Notes under the pieces: generated by a model
The model's input: the letters and a program-made list of their open reading frames with translations, nothing else
The model's database searches: none
Told to the model about the DNA's origin: nothing
Assembly: GCF_002102155.1 (NCBI RefSeq)
Contig: NZ_LQOU01000064.1
Location: 99,314 to 163,313, forward strand
Origin: Mycobacterium europaeum
GTDB taxonomy: Bacteria; Actinomycetota; Actinomycetes; Mycobacteriales; Mycobacteriaceae
Reading direction: 5' to 3'
DNA length: 64,000 nt
Translations under genes and position numbers: made by a program
Shown here: in pieces, positions 33,133 through 42,393 of the stretch
Numbering within the stretch: position 1 is the first letter of the stretch
Layout of the letters: every line of letters begins with the position of its first letter

Positions 33133-33981
33133 TTAGACGAGGGCGGCCAGCTTGCCGGCCAGCCGCTCGACGTAGGCCGCGACCTCGTCGTCGGGCTTGT
33201 CCGGCAGGCCGAACAGCACCTCGGTCACCCCGAGCTCGGCCCATTTGGCGAGCTTCTCGGGGATCGGTTTGAAGTCGAGCGCGACGATCTGCGGAGCACC
33301 GTCGCGGCCGGCGGCCGCCCAGGTGTCCTGCAGCAACTTCACCGGCTCGTCGATGTCGAAGTCGCGCGGGGTGGTGATCCAGCCGTCGGCGCTGCGGGCG
33401 ATCCACTTGAAGTTCTTCTCGGTCCCGGCCGCGCCCACCAGCACCGGAATGTGTGGCTGCACGGGCTTGGGCCACGCCCAGCTGGGCCCGAACTTGACGA
33501 ACTCGCCGTCGTAGGCGGCTTCCTCCTTGGTCCACAGCTCACGCATGGCTTCGATGTATTCCCGCAGCATGGTGCGGCGCCGGGCGGGCGGCACCCCGTG
33601 GTCGGCGAGCTCGTCGGTGTTCCAGCCGAATCCGACGCCGAGGCTCACGCGCCCGCCGGACAGATGGTCGAGGGTCGCGATGCTTTTCGCCAGCGTGATC
33701 GGGTCGTGTTCGACGGGCAGCGCCACCGCGGTGGACAGCCGGACCCGCGACGTGACGGCGCAGGCCGCACCCAGGCTCACCCATGGGTCTAGCGTCCGCA
33801 TGTAGCGGTCGTCGGGCAGCGACGCGTCGCCCGTCGTCGGGTGTGCCGCCTCGCGCTTGATCGGGATGTGGGTGTGTTCCGGCACGTAAAAGGTCGTGAA
33901 GCCGTGTTCGTCGGCAAGCTTCGCGGCCGACGCCGGAGAGATGCCACGGTCGCTGGTAAAAAGCACAAGCCCGTAATCCAT
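33133..33981 (-). CDS. LLM-class F420-dependent oxidoreductase (Rv0953c-like)
   Basis: This 282-residue luciferase-like TIM-barrel oxidoreductase is the same length as Rv0953c. It starts MDYGLVLFTSDRGISPASAA and contains the family segments TTFYVPEHTHIPIKRE, LSTAVALPVEHDPITLAKSIATLD, SGGRVSLGVGFGWNTDELADHG, KFGPSWAWPKPVQ and PVLVGAAG. F420 use is inferred from the subfamily. A KstR-type palindrome begins 10 bp upstream of the start codon, where bound repressor would block the ribosome-site region, so control by sterol or lipid availability is likely. Confidence 0.88.
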   Translation of the reverse strand: MDYGLVLFTSDRGISPASAAKLADEHGFTTFYVPEHTHIPIKREAAHPTTGDASLPDDRYMRTLDPWVSLGAACAVTSRVRLSTAVALPVEHDPITLAKSIATLDHLSGGRVSLGVGFGWNTDELADHGVPPARRRTMLREYIEAMRELWTKEEAAYDGEFVKFGPSWAWPKPVQPHIPVLVGAAGTEKNFKWIARSADGWITTPRDFDIDEPVKLLQDTWAAAGRDGAPQIVALDFKPIPEKLAKWAELGVTEVLFGLPDKPDDEVAAYVERLAGKLAALV

Positions 33982-33990
33982 GGGGAGAAT

Positions 33991-34004
33991 TAGAACGTGT
34001 TCTA
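33991..34004 (-). promoter_or_regulatory. KstR-like operator upstream of the Rv0953c-type gene
   Basis: TAGAACGTGTTCTA is identical in all 14 bases to the site at 14413 and fits TNNAACNNGTTNNA. It ends 10 bp before the start codon at 33981. The 234 bp to the divergent gene at 34238 make an effect on that gene less likely. Confidence 0.87.
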
Positions 34005-34237
34005 CCTCTGCTGGGCAAGCGGCCGGCGCGGCGGCACGGATCGGCGGCGGTCTGGTGTCCAAGCCGGTCGCCACGGCACCGGCGTCCCGAAGTGCGCTAG
34101 CGTGGTTGATCGATCGCGTCGCAACGCAAGCGCCGGGCACGGCGGTTAAGAAACGGCGCGCCCGCAAGCACAGCGTCGCGACGCAACTGCGGCGCCCGCA
34201 AAGGCACTTCAAGGCACTGGAAGCAACAGGAGGAGCC

Positions 34238-35128
34238 ATGACCTACTCGCCCGGCAGCCCCGGATACCCGACCGCGCCGCCCGGCGGCTCCTACGCAGGC
34301 TCCACACCGTCGTTCACCAAGGACGACGACGGCGCCACCAAGCTCCCGCTCTACCTGAACATCGCGGTGATCGCGTTCGGCCTCGCGGTGTACCTGCTGA
34401 ACTTCGGGCCCACCTTCACCATCGGCGCCGACCTCGGCCCGGGCGTCGGCGGCCGCGCCGGTGACGCGGGCACGGCCGTCATCGTCGCGGTGCTGGCTGC
34501 GCTGCTCGCGGGGCTCAGCCTGGTGCCCAAGGCCAAGAGCTACGCCGGAATGGTCGCGGTCATCGCGGTCCTGGGTGGGTTGCTCGCCGTCACCGAGACC
34601 ATCAACCTGCCCGCCGGCGTCTCGATCGGCTGGGCGATGTGGCCCCTGGTGGCCTGCAGCGTGCTCCAGGCGATCGCCGCCGTCGTCGTCGTGCTCTTGG
34701 ACGCGGGTGTCATCACGGCGCCCACGCCGCGGCCGAAATACGACCCGTACGCCCAGTACGGGCAGTACGGCCAATACGGGCAGTACGGCCAGCAGCCCTA
34801 CTACGGCCAGCCGGGCCAGCAGCAATCGCCGCAGCACCCCGGGTACGGATCGCAGTACGGATATGCGACCGGTCAGGGCCCGACCCAAACCGCGGTTCCC
34901 ACCGGCGGTTTCGGCGCCCAGCCCGCGCCGCAGTCCGGGGCCCAACAGGCCGCGCAGCAGGGTCCGTCCACGCCGCCCACCGGCTTCCCGAGCTTCAGCC
35001 CGCCGCCTGCGGCCGGTGCCGGCTCCGAGGGTTCGGCGTCCAATTACTCCAACCAGGCCGGCGGCCAGCAGCCCTACGGCCAGGAGCAGCAGTCGCCTTC
35101 GTCGCAGTCTGGCCCCGCGCCGTCCTAA
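34238..35128 (+). CDS. 34-kDa antigen-family membrane protein (DUF5336, Rv0954-like)
   Basis: This 296-residue envelope protein has a short N terminus rich in Pro, Gly and Ser, four hydrophobic segments (about 36-52, 74-91, 97-117, 130-155: YLNIAVIAFGLAVYLL to QAIAAVVVVLLDAG) and a long C-terminal tail of Gln, Gly, Tyr, Ser and Pro (160-296). The tail begins with four YGQ repeats encoded by a 9-bp tandem repeat. It matches the mycobacterial 34-kDa antigen family, known as a serological antigen in M. avium subsp. paratuberculosis. The ATG follows AGGAGGAG. It precedes perM by 27 bp, so a joint cell-envelope role is likely. Confidence 0.86.
   Translation: MTYSPGSPGYPTAPPGGSYAGSTPSFTKDDDGATKLPLYLNIAVIAFGLAVYLLNFGPTFTIGADLGPGVGGRAGDAGTAVIVAVLAALLAGLSLVPKAKSYAGMVAVIAVLGGLLAVTETINLPAGVSIGWAMWPLVACSVLQAIAAVVVVLLDAGVITAPTPRPKYDPYAQYGQYGQYGQYGQQPYYGQPGQQQSPQHPGYGSQYGYATGQGPTQTAVPTGGFGAQPAPQSGAQQAAQQGPSTPPTGFPSFSPPPAAGAGSEGSASNYSNQAGGQQPYGQEQQSPSSQSGPAPS
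34754..34789 (+). repeat. Four tandem 9-bp units encoding YGQ repeats
   Basis: Four adjacent units of CAGTACGGS (the third is CAATACGGG) encode a Gln-Tyr-Gly tract in the 34-kDa antigen tail. The count could vary between strains by slippage. Confidence 0.85.
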
Positions 35129-35155
35129 CGGTGCGCCTTCGCGCCTAGTCGGGAC

Positions 35156-36553
35156 GTGCGCCAGAGAGTGAACAGGGTGTCGGAAGGCGCGGACAGCCGG
35201 CCGGCGGGCGCCCGCCAGGCGCGTGACCTAGTCCGGGTCGCGTTCGGCCCGGCGGTGGTGGCCCTGGTCATCATCGCCGCGGTCACGTTGCTGCAGTTGT
35301 TGATCGCCAACAGCGACATGACCGGGGCGCTGGGCGCCATCGCCAGCATGTGGCTCGGCGTGCACCAGGTGCCGATTTCCATCGGCGGCCGCGAGCTGGG
35401 CGTCATGCCGCTGCTGCCGGTGCTGCTGATGGTCTGGGCGACGGCGCGCACCACGGCGCGGGCCATCGCCCCGTATTCCTCGTGGCTGGTGGTCCGCTGG
35501 GTCGTCGCCTCCGCGCTGGGCGGCCCCCTGCTGATCGCCGCGATCGCCCTGGCCGTCATCCAGGACGCGTCGTCGGTGATCACCGAGCTGCAGACGCCCA
35601 ACGCCCTGCGCGCGTTCGCCAGCGTGCTCGTCGTCCATGCCGTGGGCGCCGCGGTCGGCGTCTCGTCCCGGGTGGGACGACGGGCACTGGTGGCCTCGTC
35701 GCTGCCGCTGTGGCTGGGCGACGCCGTGCGTGCCGCGTCCGCGGGCATGCTGGCGTTGCTCGGGCTGTCCGGCATGGTCACGGCGGCCTCGCTGGTGGTG
35801 CATTGGGCGACCATGCAAGACCTCTACGGGATCACCGATTCGATCTTCGGGCAGTTCAGCCTCACGGTGCTGTCGATGCTGTACGCGCCCAACGTCATCG
35901 TCGGCACCTCGGCGATGGCGGTCGGGTCCAGCGCCCACCTCGGCTTCGCGACGTTCAGCTCCTTCACCGTGTTCGGCGGCGACATCCCGGCGCTGCCGAT
36001 CCTGGCCGCCGCCCCGCGGCCGCCGCTCGGACCGGCGTGGGTCGCGCTGCTCATCATCGGGGCGTCGTCCGGGGTGGCGGTCGGGCAGCAATGCGCTCGG
36101 CGCGCGCTGCCGCTGCTCCCGGCGATGGCCAAGCTGCTGGTCGCCTCGGCCGCCGGGGCGCTGGCGATGTCCTTGCTCGCCTACGGCGGGAGCGGCCGGC
36201 TGGGAAACTTCGGCGATGTCGGCGTCGACCAGGGCGCCCTGCTGGTCGGGGTGTTCTTCTGGTTCTCGGTCGTGGGCGGGATCACGGTGTTCATGGCCGG
36301 CGGCGTCCGGGCACGGCCCCGTCGGTCCAAGCCCGCGCCCGCCGCGGCCGCGCCCGCCGACTTTGCGGGCGTCTTCGACGAGCCCGACGTCGAGCCGGTC
36401 GACGAGCCGGTTGCCGATGTCGCCGACCCCGACGACGTGGCCGCTGACGGCGCGCTGGACAGCGGCGACGACGACGCGGTCACCGGCGACGAGGTCGCGC
36501 CGGCGCCCGGTGAGGCGGAGCCGACCGCGACCGACCGCGAGCCCGACGAGTAG
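35156..36553 (+). CDS. perM: Cell-division/persistence membrane protein PerM (DUF6350, Rv0955)
   Basis: This 465-residue integral membrane protein has about nine hydrophobic segments from residue 30 to 375, starting FGPAVVALVIIAAVTLLQLLIA, and a long acidic cytoplasmic tail (about 395-465) rich in Asp, Glu, Pro and Val. Conserved polar motifs lie in the loop WLGVHQVPISIGGRELGVMPLLP. The M. tuberculosis orthologue PerM is needed for persistence in chronic infection and for cell division, where it stabilises the divisome protein FtsB. The GTG start is uncertain; in-frame GTG codons at 35171 and 35180 are alternatives. Confidence 0.88.
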   Translation: MRQRVNRVSEGADSRPAGARQARDLVRVAFGPAVVALVIIAAVTLLQLLIANSDMTGALGAIASMWLGVHQVPISIGGRELGVMPLLPVLLMVWATARTTARAIAPYSSWLVVRWVVASALGGPLLIAAIALAVIQDASSVITELQTPNALRAFASVLVVHAVGAAVGVSSRVGRRALVASSLPLWLGDAVRAASAGMLALLGLSGMVTAASLVVHWATMQDLYGITDSIFGQFSLTVLSMLYAPNVIVGTSAMAVGSSAHLGFATFSSFTVFGGDIPALPILAAAPRPPLGPAWVALLIIGASSGVAVGQQCARRALPLLPAMAKLLVASAAGALAMSLLAYGGSGRLGNFGDVGVDQGALLVGVFFWFSVVGGITVFMAGGVRARPRRSKPAPAAAAPADFAGVFDEPDVEPVDEPVADVADPDDVAADGALDSGDDDAVTGDEVAPAPGEAEPTATDREPDE

Positions 36554-36574
36554 CTCCCACTAGGCTCTCTCCCT

Positions 36575-37222
36575 GTGCCCGAACCGCTCCATGTGCCCCC
36601 GAGTGCGCCCGCGCGGGTGGTGGTGCTGGCGTCGGGCACCGGGTCGCTGCTGAGCTCCCTGCTCGACGCCGCCGTCGGTGACTACCCGGCCCGCGTGGTC
36701 GCGGTCGGCGCCGATCGCGACTGCACGGCCCTCGAGATCGCCGCGCGGGCCGCGCTGCCGACCTTCACCGCACGGCTCGGCGACCACCCCGACCGAACCG
36801 CCTGGGACACGGCCATCACCGAGGCTATCGCCGCGAACTCGCCCGACCTGGTGGTGTCGGCGGGCTTCATGAAAATACTTGGGTCGCAATGCCTTTCACG
36901 GTTTTATGGGCGGATCGTCAATACGCATCCGGCGCTGCTGCCGGCGTTCCCGGGCGCGCACGGAGTCGCCGACGCGTTGGCCTACGGCGTCAAGGTCACA
37001 GGTTGTACCGTGCACCTGGTGGACGCCGGGACGGACACCGGGCCGATCCTGGCCCAGCAGGCCGTGCCGGTGCTCGACGGCGACACCGTCGAGACCCTGC
37101 ATGAACGCATCAAGGTCAGCGAACGGAAGCTCCTGGTGGACGTGGTGGGCGAGATCGCGACCGGCGGCCTGACCCTGGTCGGGAGAACAGCGACGATCGG
37201 ACGAAAGGCGAGCAACCGATGA
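36575..37222 (+). CDS. purN: Phosphoribosylglycinamide formyltransferase
   Basis: PurN transfers a formyl group from 10-formyl-THF to GAR, the third step of purine synthesis. The 215-residue length equals Rv0956. Signatures are VVVLASGTGSLLSSLLDA (phosphate loop), VVSAGFMKILG, the catalytic Asn and His in IVNTHPALLPAFPGAHGV, and Asp in HLVDAGTDTGPIL. It starts with GTG; a TAGGCT -10 element lies 8 nt upstream, so the mRNA may be leaderless. The stop overlaps the purH start (ATGA). Confidence 0.96.
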   Translation: MPEPLHVPPSAPARVVVLASGTGSLLSSLLDAAVGDYPARVVAVGADRDCTALEIAARAALPTFTARLGDHPDRTAWDTAITEAIAANSPDLVVSAGFMKILGSQCLSRFYGRIVNTHPALLPAFPGAHGVADALAYGVKVTGCTVHLVDAGTDTGPILAQQAVPVLDGDTVETLHERIKVSERKLLVDVVGEIATGGLTLVGRTATIGRKASNR

Positions 37223-38802
37223 GCACCGACGACTGGCCGGAGACGGCGAAAAGGCCGATCCGCCGCGCGCTGATCAGCGTCTACGACAAGACCGGCCTCG
37301 TCGAACTCGCCCGGGGCCTGGCGGACGCCGGCGTCGAGATCGTCTCGACCGGATCGACGGCGAAGACCATTGCCGACAAAGCGATTCCGGTCACCCGGGT
37401 GGAGGAGCTGACCGGCTTCCCCGAGGTGCTCGACGGCCGGGTCAAGACGCTGCACCCCCGGGTGCACGCCGGCCTGCTCGCGGATCTTCGCAAAGCCGAG
37501 CACGCCGCGGCGCTCGAGGAACTCGGGATCCCCGCCTTCGAACTCGTCGTCGTCAACCTCTATCCGTTCAGCGAGACCGTCGACTCGGGCGCCAGCATCG
37601 ACGAGTGCGTCGAGCAGATCGACATCGGCGGGCCGTCGATGGTGCGCGCGGCCGCGAAGAACCATCCCAGCGTCGCGGTGATCACCGACCCGCGCGGCTA
37701 CGACGGCGTGCTCGCCGCGGTGCGGCACGGCGGGTTCACCCTCGCCGAGCGCAAAAAGCTGGCGGCGCTGGCGTTTCAGCACACCGCGGAATACGACATC
37801 GCCGTCGCCGGCTGGATGGAGTCGACGCTGGCGCCCGAGCACCCGCCGACCGCGTTCCCCAAATGGCTGGGGCGCAGCTGGCGACGTTCGGCGATGCTGC
37901 GCTACGGCGAGAACCCGCACCAGCAGGCGGCGCTCTACAGCGACCCCGGCGCCTGGCCCGGCCTGGCGCAGGCCGAGCAGCTGCACGGAAAAGAGATGTC
38001 GTACAACAACTTCACCGACGCCGACGCGGCCTGGCGGGCCGCCTTCGACCACGAAGAGACCTGCGTCGCGATCATCAAGCACGCCAACCCCTGCGGGATC
38101 GCCATCTCGTCGGAATCGGTGGCCGACGCGCACCGCAAGGCCCACGAATGCGATCCGCTGAGCGCCTTCGGCGGCGTCATCGCGGCCAACACCGAGGTCA
38201 GCCTCGAGATGGCCGAATACGTGAGCACCATCTTCACCGAAGTCATCATCGCGCCCGCCTACGCGCCGGAGGCTTTGGAAGCCCTGACCCGCAAGAAGAA
38301 CATCCGCGTGCTGGTGGCCTCCGAGCCGCTGACCGGGGGCACCGAACTGCGGCCCATCAGCGGCGGGCTGCTGGTGCAGCAGCGCGACGAACTCGACGCG
38401 CACGGCGACAACCCGGCGAACTGGACCCTGGCGACGGGCTCCCCGGCCGATCCGGCGACGCTGACCGACCTGCTCTTCGCGTGGCGGGCCTGCCGCGCGG
38501 TCAAGTCGAACGCCATCGTGATCGCCGGTGGCGGGGCCACCATCGGCGTCGGCATGGGGCAGGTGAACCGGGTGGACGCGGCGCGGCTGGCCGTCGAACG
38601 CGGAGGCGACCGGGTCCGCGGCGCGGTCGCGGCATCCGACGCGTTCTTCCCGTTCCCCGACGGGCTCGAGACATTGACGGCCGCCGGGGTGAAGGCGATC
38701 GTGCACCCCGGCGGGTCGGTGCGCGACGACGAGGTGACCGCGGCGGCGGCCAACGCCGGGATCACGCTCTATCTCACCGGGGCCCGTCACTTCGCTCACT
38801 GA
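37219..38802 (+). CDS. purH: Bifunctional AICAR formyltransferase / IMP cyclohydrolase
   Basis: PurH catalyses the last two steps of IMP synthesis. The 527-residue product has the N-terminal MGS-like cyclohydrolase domain (about 14-150: ISVYDKTGLVELARGL, STGSTAKTI, VKTLHPRVHAGLLA) and the C-terminal transformylase domain with RYGENPHQQAALY, FDHEETCVAIIKHANPCGIA (the K-H-x-N-P-C-G motif) and SDAFFPFPDG. It overlaps purN by four bases. Confidence 0.98.
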   Translation: MSTDDWPETAKRPIRRALISVYDKTGLVELARGLADAGVEIVSTGSTAKTIADKAIPVTRVEELTGFPEVLDGRVKTLHPRVHAGLLADLRKAEHAAALEELGIPAFELVVVNLYPFSETVDSGASIDECVEQIDIGGPSMVRAAAKNHPSVAVITDPRGYDGVLAAVRHGGFTLAERKKLAALAFQHTAEYDIAVAGWMESTLAPEHPPTAFPKWLGRSWRRSAMLRYGENPHQQAALYSDPGAWPGLAQAEQLHGKEMSYNNFTDADAAWRAAFDHEETCVAIIKHANPCGIAISSESVADAHRKAHECDPLSAFGGVIAANTEVSLEMAEYVSTIFTEVIIAPAYAPEALEALTRKKNIRVLVASEPLTGGTELRPISGGLLVQQRDELDAHGDNPANWTLATGSPADPATLTDLLFAWRACRAVKSNAIVIAGGGATIGVGMGQVNRVDAARLAVERGGDRVRGAVAASDAFFPFPDGLETLTAAGVKAIVHPGGSVRDDEVTAAAANAGITLYLTGARHFAH

Positions 38803-38846
38803 ACGTTCGGCGCGTGGGCCGAATGGGCAACGCGTAGCGTGGAGTG

Positions 38847-40229
38847 GTGCCATCACCCAGCAATCTGCCCCGTACCGTCGGCGAGCTGCGTACCGCCGGC
38901 CACCGTGAGCGGGGAGTCAAACAGGAAATCCGGGAAAACCTGCTGACCGCGTTGGCTGAGGGTGACGAGGTCTGGCCGGGAATCCTGGGTTTCGACGACA
39001 CCGTCCTGCCCCAGCTGGAGCGGGCGCTCATCGCCGGACATGACTTCGTCCTGCTCGGCGAGCGGGGCCAGGGCAAGACGCGGCTCCTGCGCGCTCTGGT
39101 CGGGCTGCTCGACGAATGGACGCCGGTGATCGCCGGGGCGGAATTGGGCGAGCACCCCTACTCGCCGATCACTCCGGAGTCCATCCGCAAGGCCGCGACC
39201 CTGGGCGACGACCTGCCGGTGGAATGGAGACACCGCAGCGAGCGCTACACCGAGAAGCTGGCCACTCCCGACACCAGCGTCGCGGACCTGGTCGGCGACA
39301 TCGACCCCATCAAGGTCGCCGAGGGCCGCAGCCTCGGTGACCCGGAAACCATCGCCTACGGCCTGATCCCGCGCGCACACCGCGGCATCGTCGCGGTCAA
39401 CGAGCTGCCCGACCTCGCCGAGCGCATCCAGGTGTCGATGCTCAACGTGATGGAGGAGCGCGACATCCAGGTGCGCGGCTACACGCTGCGCCTGCCGCTG
39501 GACGTCTTGGTGGTCGCCAGCGCCAACCCCGAGGACTACACCAACCGCGGCCGCATCATCACCCCGCTCAAAGACCGGTTCGGAGCGGAGATCCGGACCC
39601 ACTACCCGCTGGAGCTCGACGCGGAGGTGGGCGTGATCGTGCAGGAGGCGCACCTGTCCGCGCAGGTGCCCGACTACCTCATGCAGGTGATCGCCCGGTT
39701 CGCCCGGTATCTGCGGGAGTCCAGTTCGGTCGACCAGCGCTCCGGGGTGTCGGCGCGGTTCGCGATCGCGGCGGCCGAAACCGTCGCCGCCGCCGCGCGG
39801 CATCGCGGCGCGGTGCTGGGGGAGACCGATCCGGTGGCCCGAGTGGTCGACCTCGGCACGGTGATCGACGTCCTGCGCGGCAAGCTGGAATTCGAGTCGG
39901 GTGAGGAGGGCCGCGAGCAGGCCGTGCTGGAGCACCTGTTGCGCCGGGCCACCGCCGACACCGCGTCGCGGGTCCTCGGCGGCATCGACGTCGGGTCGCT
40001 GGTGTCCGCGGTCGAGGGCGGTTCGGCGGTCACGACCGGCGAGCGGGTGTCGGCCAAGGACGTGCTGGCCGCGGTTCCGGCCCTGCCCGTGGTGGACAAG
40101 ATCGCGGCCAAGGTCAACGCCCAGTCCGAGGGCGAGCGCGCCGCCGCGCTGGAACTGGCGCTGGAGGCCCTGTATCTGGCCAAGCGGATCGACAAGGTGT
40201 CCGAGGAGGGCCAAACCGTCTATGGCTAA
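38847..40229 (+). CDS. MoxR/magnesium-chelatase-type AAA+ ATPase (Rv0958-like)
   Basis: This 460-residue ATPase has Walker A LLGERGQGKTRLL (about residue 72), a Walker B-type segment GIVAVNELPDLAERIQ, sensor-like VVASANPEDYTNRGRIITPLKDRFGAEI and a C-terminal lid helical region. It overlaps the next gene, a VWA-domain protein, by 8 bp; such pairs (MoxR plus VWA) form metal-insertion or chaperone machines, like BchI and BchD. No chelatase large subunit or tetrapyrrole genes lie beside it, so a true magnesium chelatase role is unlikely. Two adjacent GTG codons occur at 38844 and 38847; TAGCGT at 38835 puts the likely transcription start on the second. Confidence 0.87.
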   Translation: MPSPSNLPRTVGELRTAGHRERGVKQEIRENLLTALAEGDEVWPGILGFDDTVLPQLERALIAGHDFVLLGERGQGKTRLLRALVGLLDEWTPVIAGAELGEHPYSPITPESIRKAATLGDDLPVEWRHRSERYTEKLATPDTSVADLVGDIDPIKVAEGRSLGDPETIAYGLIPRAHRGIVAVNELPDLAERIQVSMLNVMEERDIQVRGYTLRLPLDVLVVASANPEDYTNRGRIITPLKDRFGAEIRTHYPLELDAEVGVIVQEAHLSAQVPDYLMQVIARFARYLRESSSVDQRSGVSARFAIAAAETVAAAARHRGAVLGETDPVARVVDLGTVIDVLRGKLEFESGEEGREQAVLEHLLRRATADTASRVLGGIDVGSLVSAVEGGSAVTTGERVSAKDVLAAVPALPVVDKIAAKVNAQSEGERAAALELALEALYLAKRIDKVSEEGQTVYG

Positions 40230-42201
40230 AGGGCATTCGTCGCGGTACTCGGCGTACACCGGCGGGCCGGACCCGCTGGCCCCGCCGGTGGATCTGCGCG
40301 AGGCCCTCGAGCAGATCGGGCAGGACGTCATGGCCGGCACCTCGCCGCGCCGTGCGCTCTCGGAGCTGCTGCGCCGCGGCACCAAGAACATGCGCGGCGC
40401 CGACCGGCTGGCGGCCGAGGCCAACAAGCGCCGCCGGGAATTGTTGCGGCGCAACAACTTGGACGGCACCCTGCAGGAGATCAAGAAGCTGCTCGACGAG
40501 GCCGTGCTGGCCGAACGCAAGGAACTGGCCCGCGCGCTCGACGACGACGCCCGCTTCGGCGAACTGCAACTCGACGCCCTGCCCGCCTCGCCGGCCAAGG
40601 CCGTCCAGGAGCTCTCGGACTACAACTGGCGCAGCACCGAGGCCCGCGAGAAGTACGACCAGATCAAGGATCTCCTCGGCCGCGAGATGCTCGACCAGCG
40701 CTTCGCGGGCATGAAGGAAGCCCTGCAGGGCGCCACCGACGAGGACCGCCAGCGCGTCAACGACATGCTGAACGACCTCAACGAGCTGCTGGACAAGCAC
40801 GCGAATGGGCAGGACTCGCCCCAAGATTTCCAAGACTTCATGGACAAGCACGGCGAGTTCTTCCCGGAGAACCCGCGCAACGTCGACGAGCTGCTGGACT
40901 CGCTGGCCAAGCGCGCCGCGGCCGCGCAACGGTTCCGCAACAGCCTGAGCCCCGACCAGCGCGCCGAGCTGGATGCGTTGGCGCAGCAGGCATTCGGCTC
41001 GCCCGCGCTGATGCAGGCGCTGAACCGGCTCGACGCGCATCTGCAGGCCGCCCGGCCGGGCGAGGACTGGACCGGGTCCGAGCAGTTCTCCGGCGACAAC
41101 CCGTTCGGCATGGGTGAGGGCACGCAAGCGCTGGCCGACGTCGCCGAGCTCGAGCAGCTGGCCGAACAACTCTCGCAAAGCTATCCGGGCGCCACCATGG
41201 ACGACGTCGATCTCGACGCGCTGGCCCGCCAACTCGGCGACCAGGCCGCCGTCGACGCCCGCACGCTCGCCGAGCTGGAGCGGGCGCTGGTCAATCAGGG
41301 CTTCCTGGACCGGGGTTCCGACGGCCAGTGGCGGCTCTCCCCGAAGGCCATGCGCAGGTTGGGCGAGACGGCGCTACGCGATGTGGCGCAACAGCTTTCC
41401 GGCCGGCGCGGCGAGCGGGACCATCGGCGCGCGGGCGCGGCCGGCGAACTCACCGGGGCGACCCGGCCGTGGCAGTTCGGTGACACCGAGCCGTGGCACA
41501 TCTCCCGCACGCTGACCAACGCGGTGTTGCGGCAGGCGGGAACCGCCACCCTGGACGGCGGTGCCCCAGCGCTGAAGATCACCGTGGACGACGTCGAGGT
41601 CTCCGAGACCGAGACGCGCACCCAGGCCGCGGTCGCCCTGCTGGTCGACACGTCGTTCTCGATGGTGATGGAGAATCGCTGGCTGCCGATGAAGCAGACG
41701 GCGCTGGCCCTCAATCACCTGGTGTGCACGCGATTTCGTTCCGACGCCTTGCAGATCATCGCGTTCGGCCGCTACGCCCGGACGGTGACCGCCGCCGAGC
41801 TCACCGGTTTGGAGGGTGTCTACGAGCAGGGCACCAACCTGCACCACGCGCTGGCGTTGGCCGGCCGGCACCTGCGGCGGCACCCCAACGCGCAGCCCGT
41901 TGTGCTGGTGGTGACCGATGGTGAGCCCACCGCGCACCTGGAGGACTTCGACGGCGACGGCACCACCGTGTTCTTCGATTACCCGCCGCATCCGCGGACC
42001 ATCGCGCACACCGTGCGGGGGTTCGACGACATGGCCCGCCTGGGCGCGCAGATCACCATCTTCCGGCTGGGCAGCGACCCCGGCCTGGCCCGGTTCATCG
42101 ACCAGGTCGCCCGGCGCGTCGAGGGGCGCGTGGTGGTGCCCGACGTCGACGGCCTGGGCGCGGCCGTGGTGGGCGACTACCTGCGGTCGCGTCGCCGTTA
42201 G
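40222..42201 (+). CDS. VWA-domain protein paired with the MoxR-type ATPase (Rv0959-like)
   Basis: The 659-residue product ends in a von Willebrand factor A domain (about 465-650). Its metal-binding MIDAS motif is D-T-S-F-S (LLVDTSFSMVMEN), with the downstream Thr (EQGTNLHHAL) and Asp (VVTDGEPT). The N-terminal 400 residues are charged and helical with likely coiled coils (ELLDKHANG, FPENPRNVDELLDSLAKRAAAAQRF) and a Gln/Asp-rich middle. It has no signal peptide, so it acts in the cytosol. It starts 8 bp inside the ATPase gene in another frame. The joint substrate is not known. Confidence 0.87.
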   Translation: MAKGHSSRYSAYTGGPDPLAPPVDLREALEQIGQDVMAGTSPRRALSELLRRGTKNMRGADRLAAEANKRRRELLRRNNLDGTLQEIKKLLDEAVLAERKELARALDDDARFGELQLDALPASPAKAVQELSDYNWRSTEAREKYDQIKDLLGREMLDQRFAGMKEALQGATDEDRQRVNDMLNDLNELLDKHANGQDSPQDFQDFMDKHGEFFPENPRNVDELLDSLAKRAAAAQRFRNSLSPDQRAELDALAQQAFGSPALMQALNRLDAHLQAARPGEDWTGSEQFSGDNPFGMGEGTQALADVAELEQLAEQLSQSYPGATMDDVDLDALARQLGDQAAVDARTLAELERALVNQGFLDRGSDGQWRLSPKAMRRLGETALRDVAQQLSGRRGERDHRRAGAAGELTGATRPWQFGDTEPWHISRTLTNAVLRQAGTATLDGGAPALKITVDDVEVSETETRTQAAVALLVDTSFSMVMENRWLPMKQTALALNHLVCTRFRSDALQIIAFGRYARTVTAAELTGLEGVYEQGTNLHHALALAGRHLRRHPNAQPVVLVVTDGEPTAHLEDFDGDGTTVFFDYPPHPRTIAHTVRGFDDMARLGAQITIFRLGSDPGLARFIDQVARRVEGRVVVPDVDGLGAAVVGDYLRSRRR

Positions 42202-42393
42202 CCCGCCCGGGTTGCGGCTGGCTGCCATGCGCGCACTGGCGGTGGCCCGCAGCGTCGATGGACGCCAGCGGCGAAGACACGCACGTCCGGCCCGGCCAGG
42301 CTGGGGTATCGAGCGCGCTCTCGGACCGGGATCGCCGTTGCCTCCGATAAGAGCGCGGCCGACCGGGTATAGGCCTTACGAAGGAGGAGATGC

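Noticed and set aside
42202..42393. Remnant of copper-export genes (csoR-ctpV region)
   Set aside because: The 192 bp show no recognisable piece of those genes; they are simply absent.
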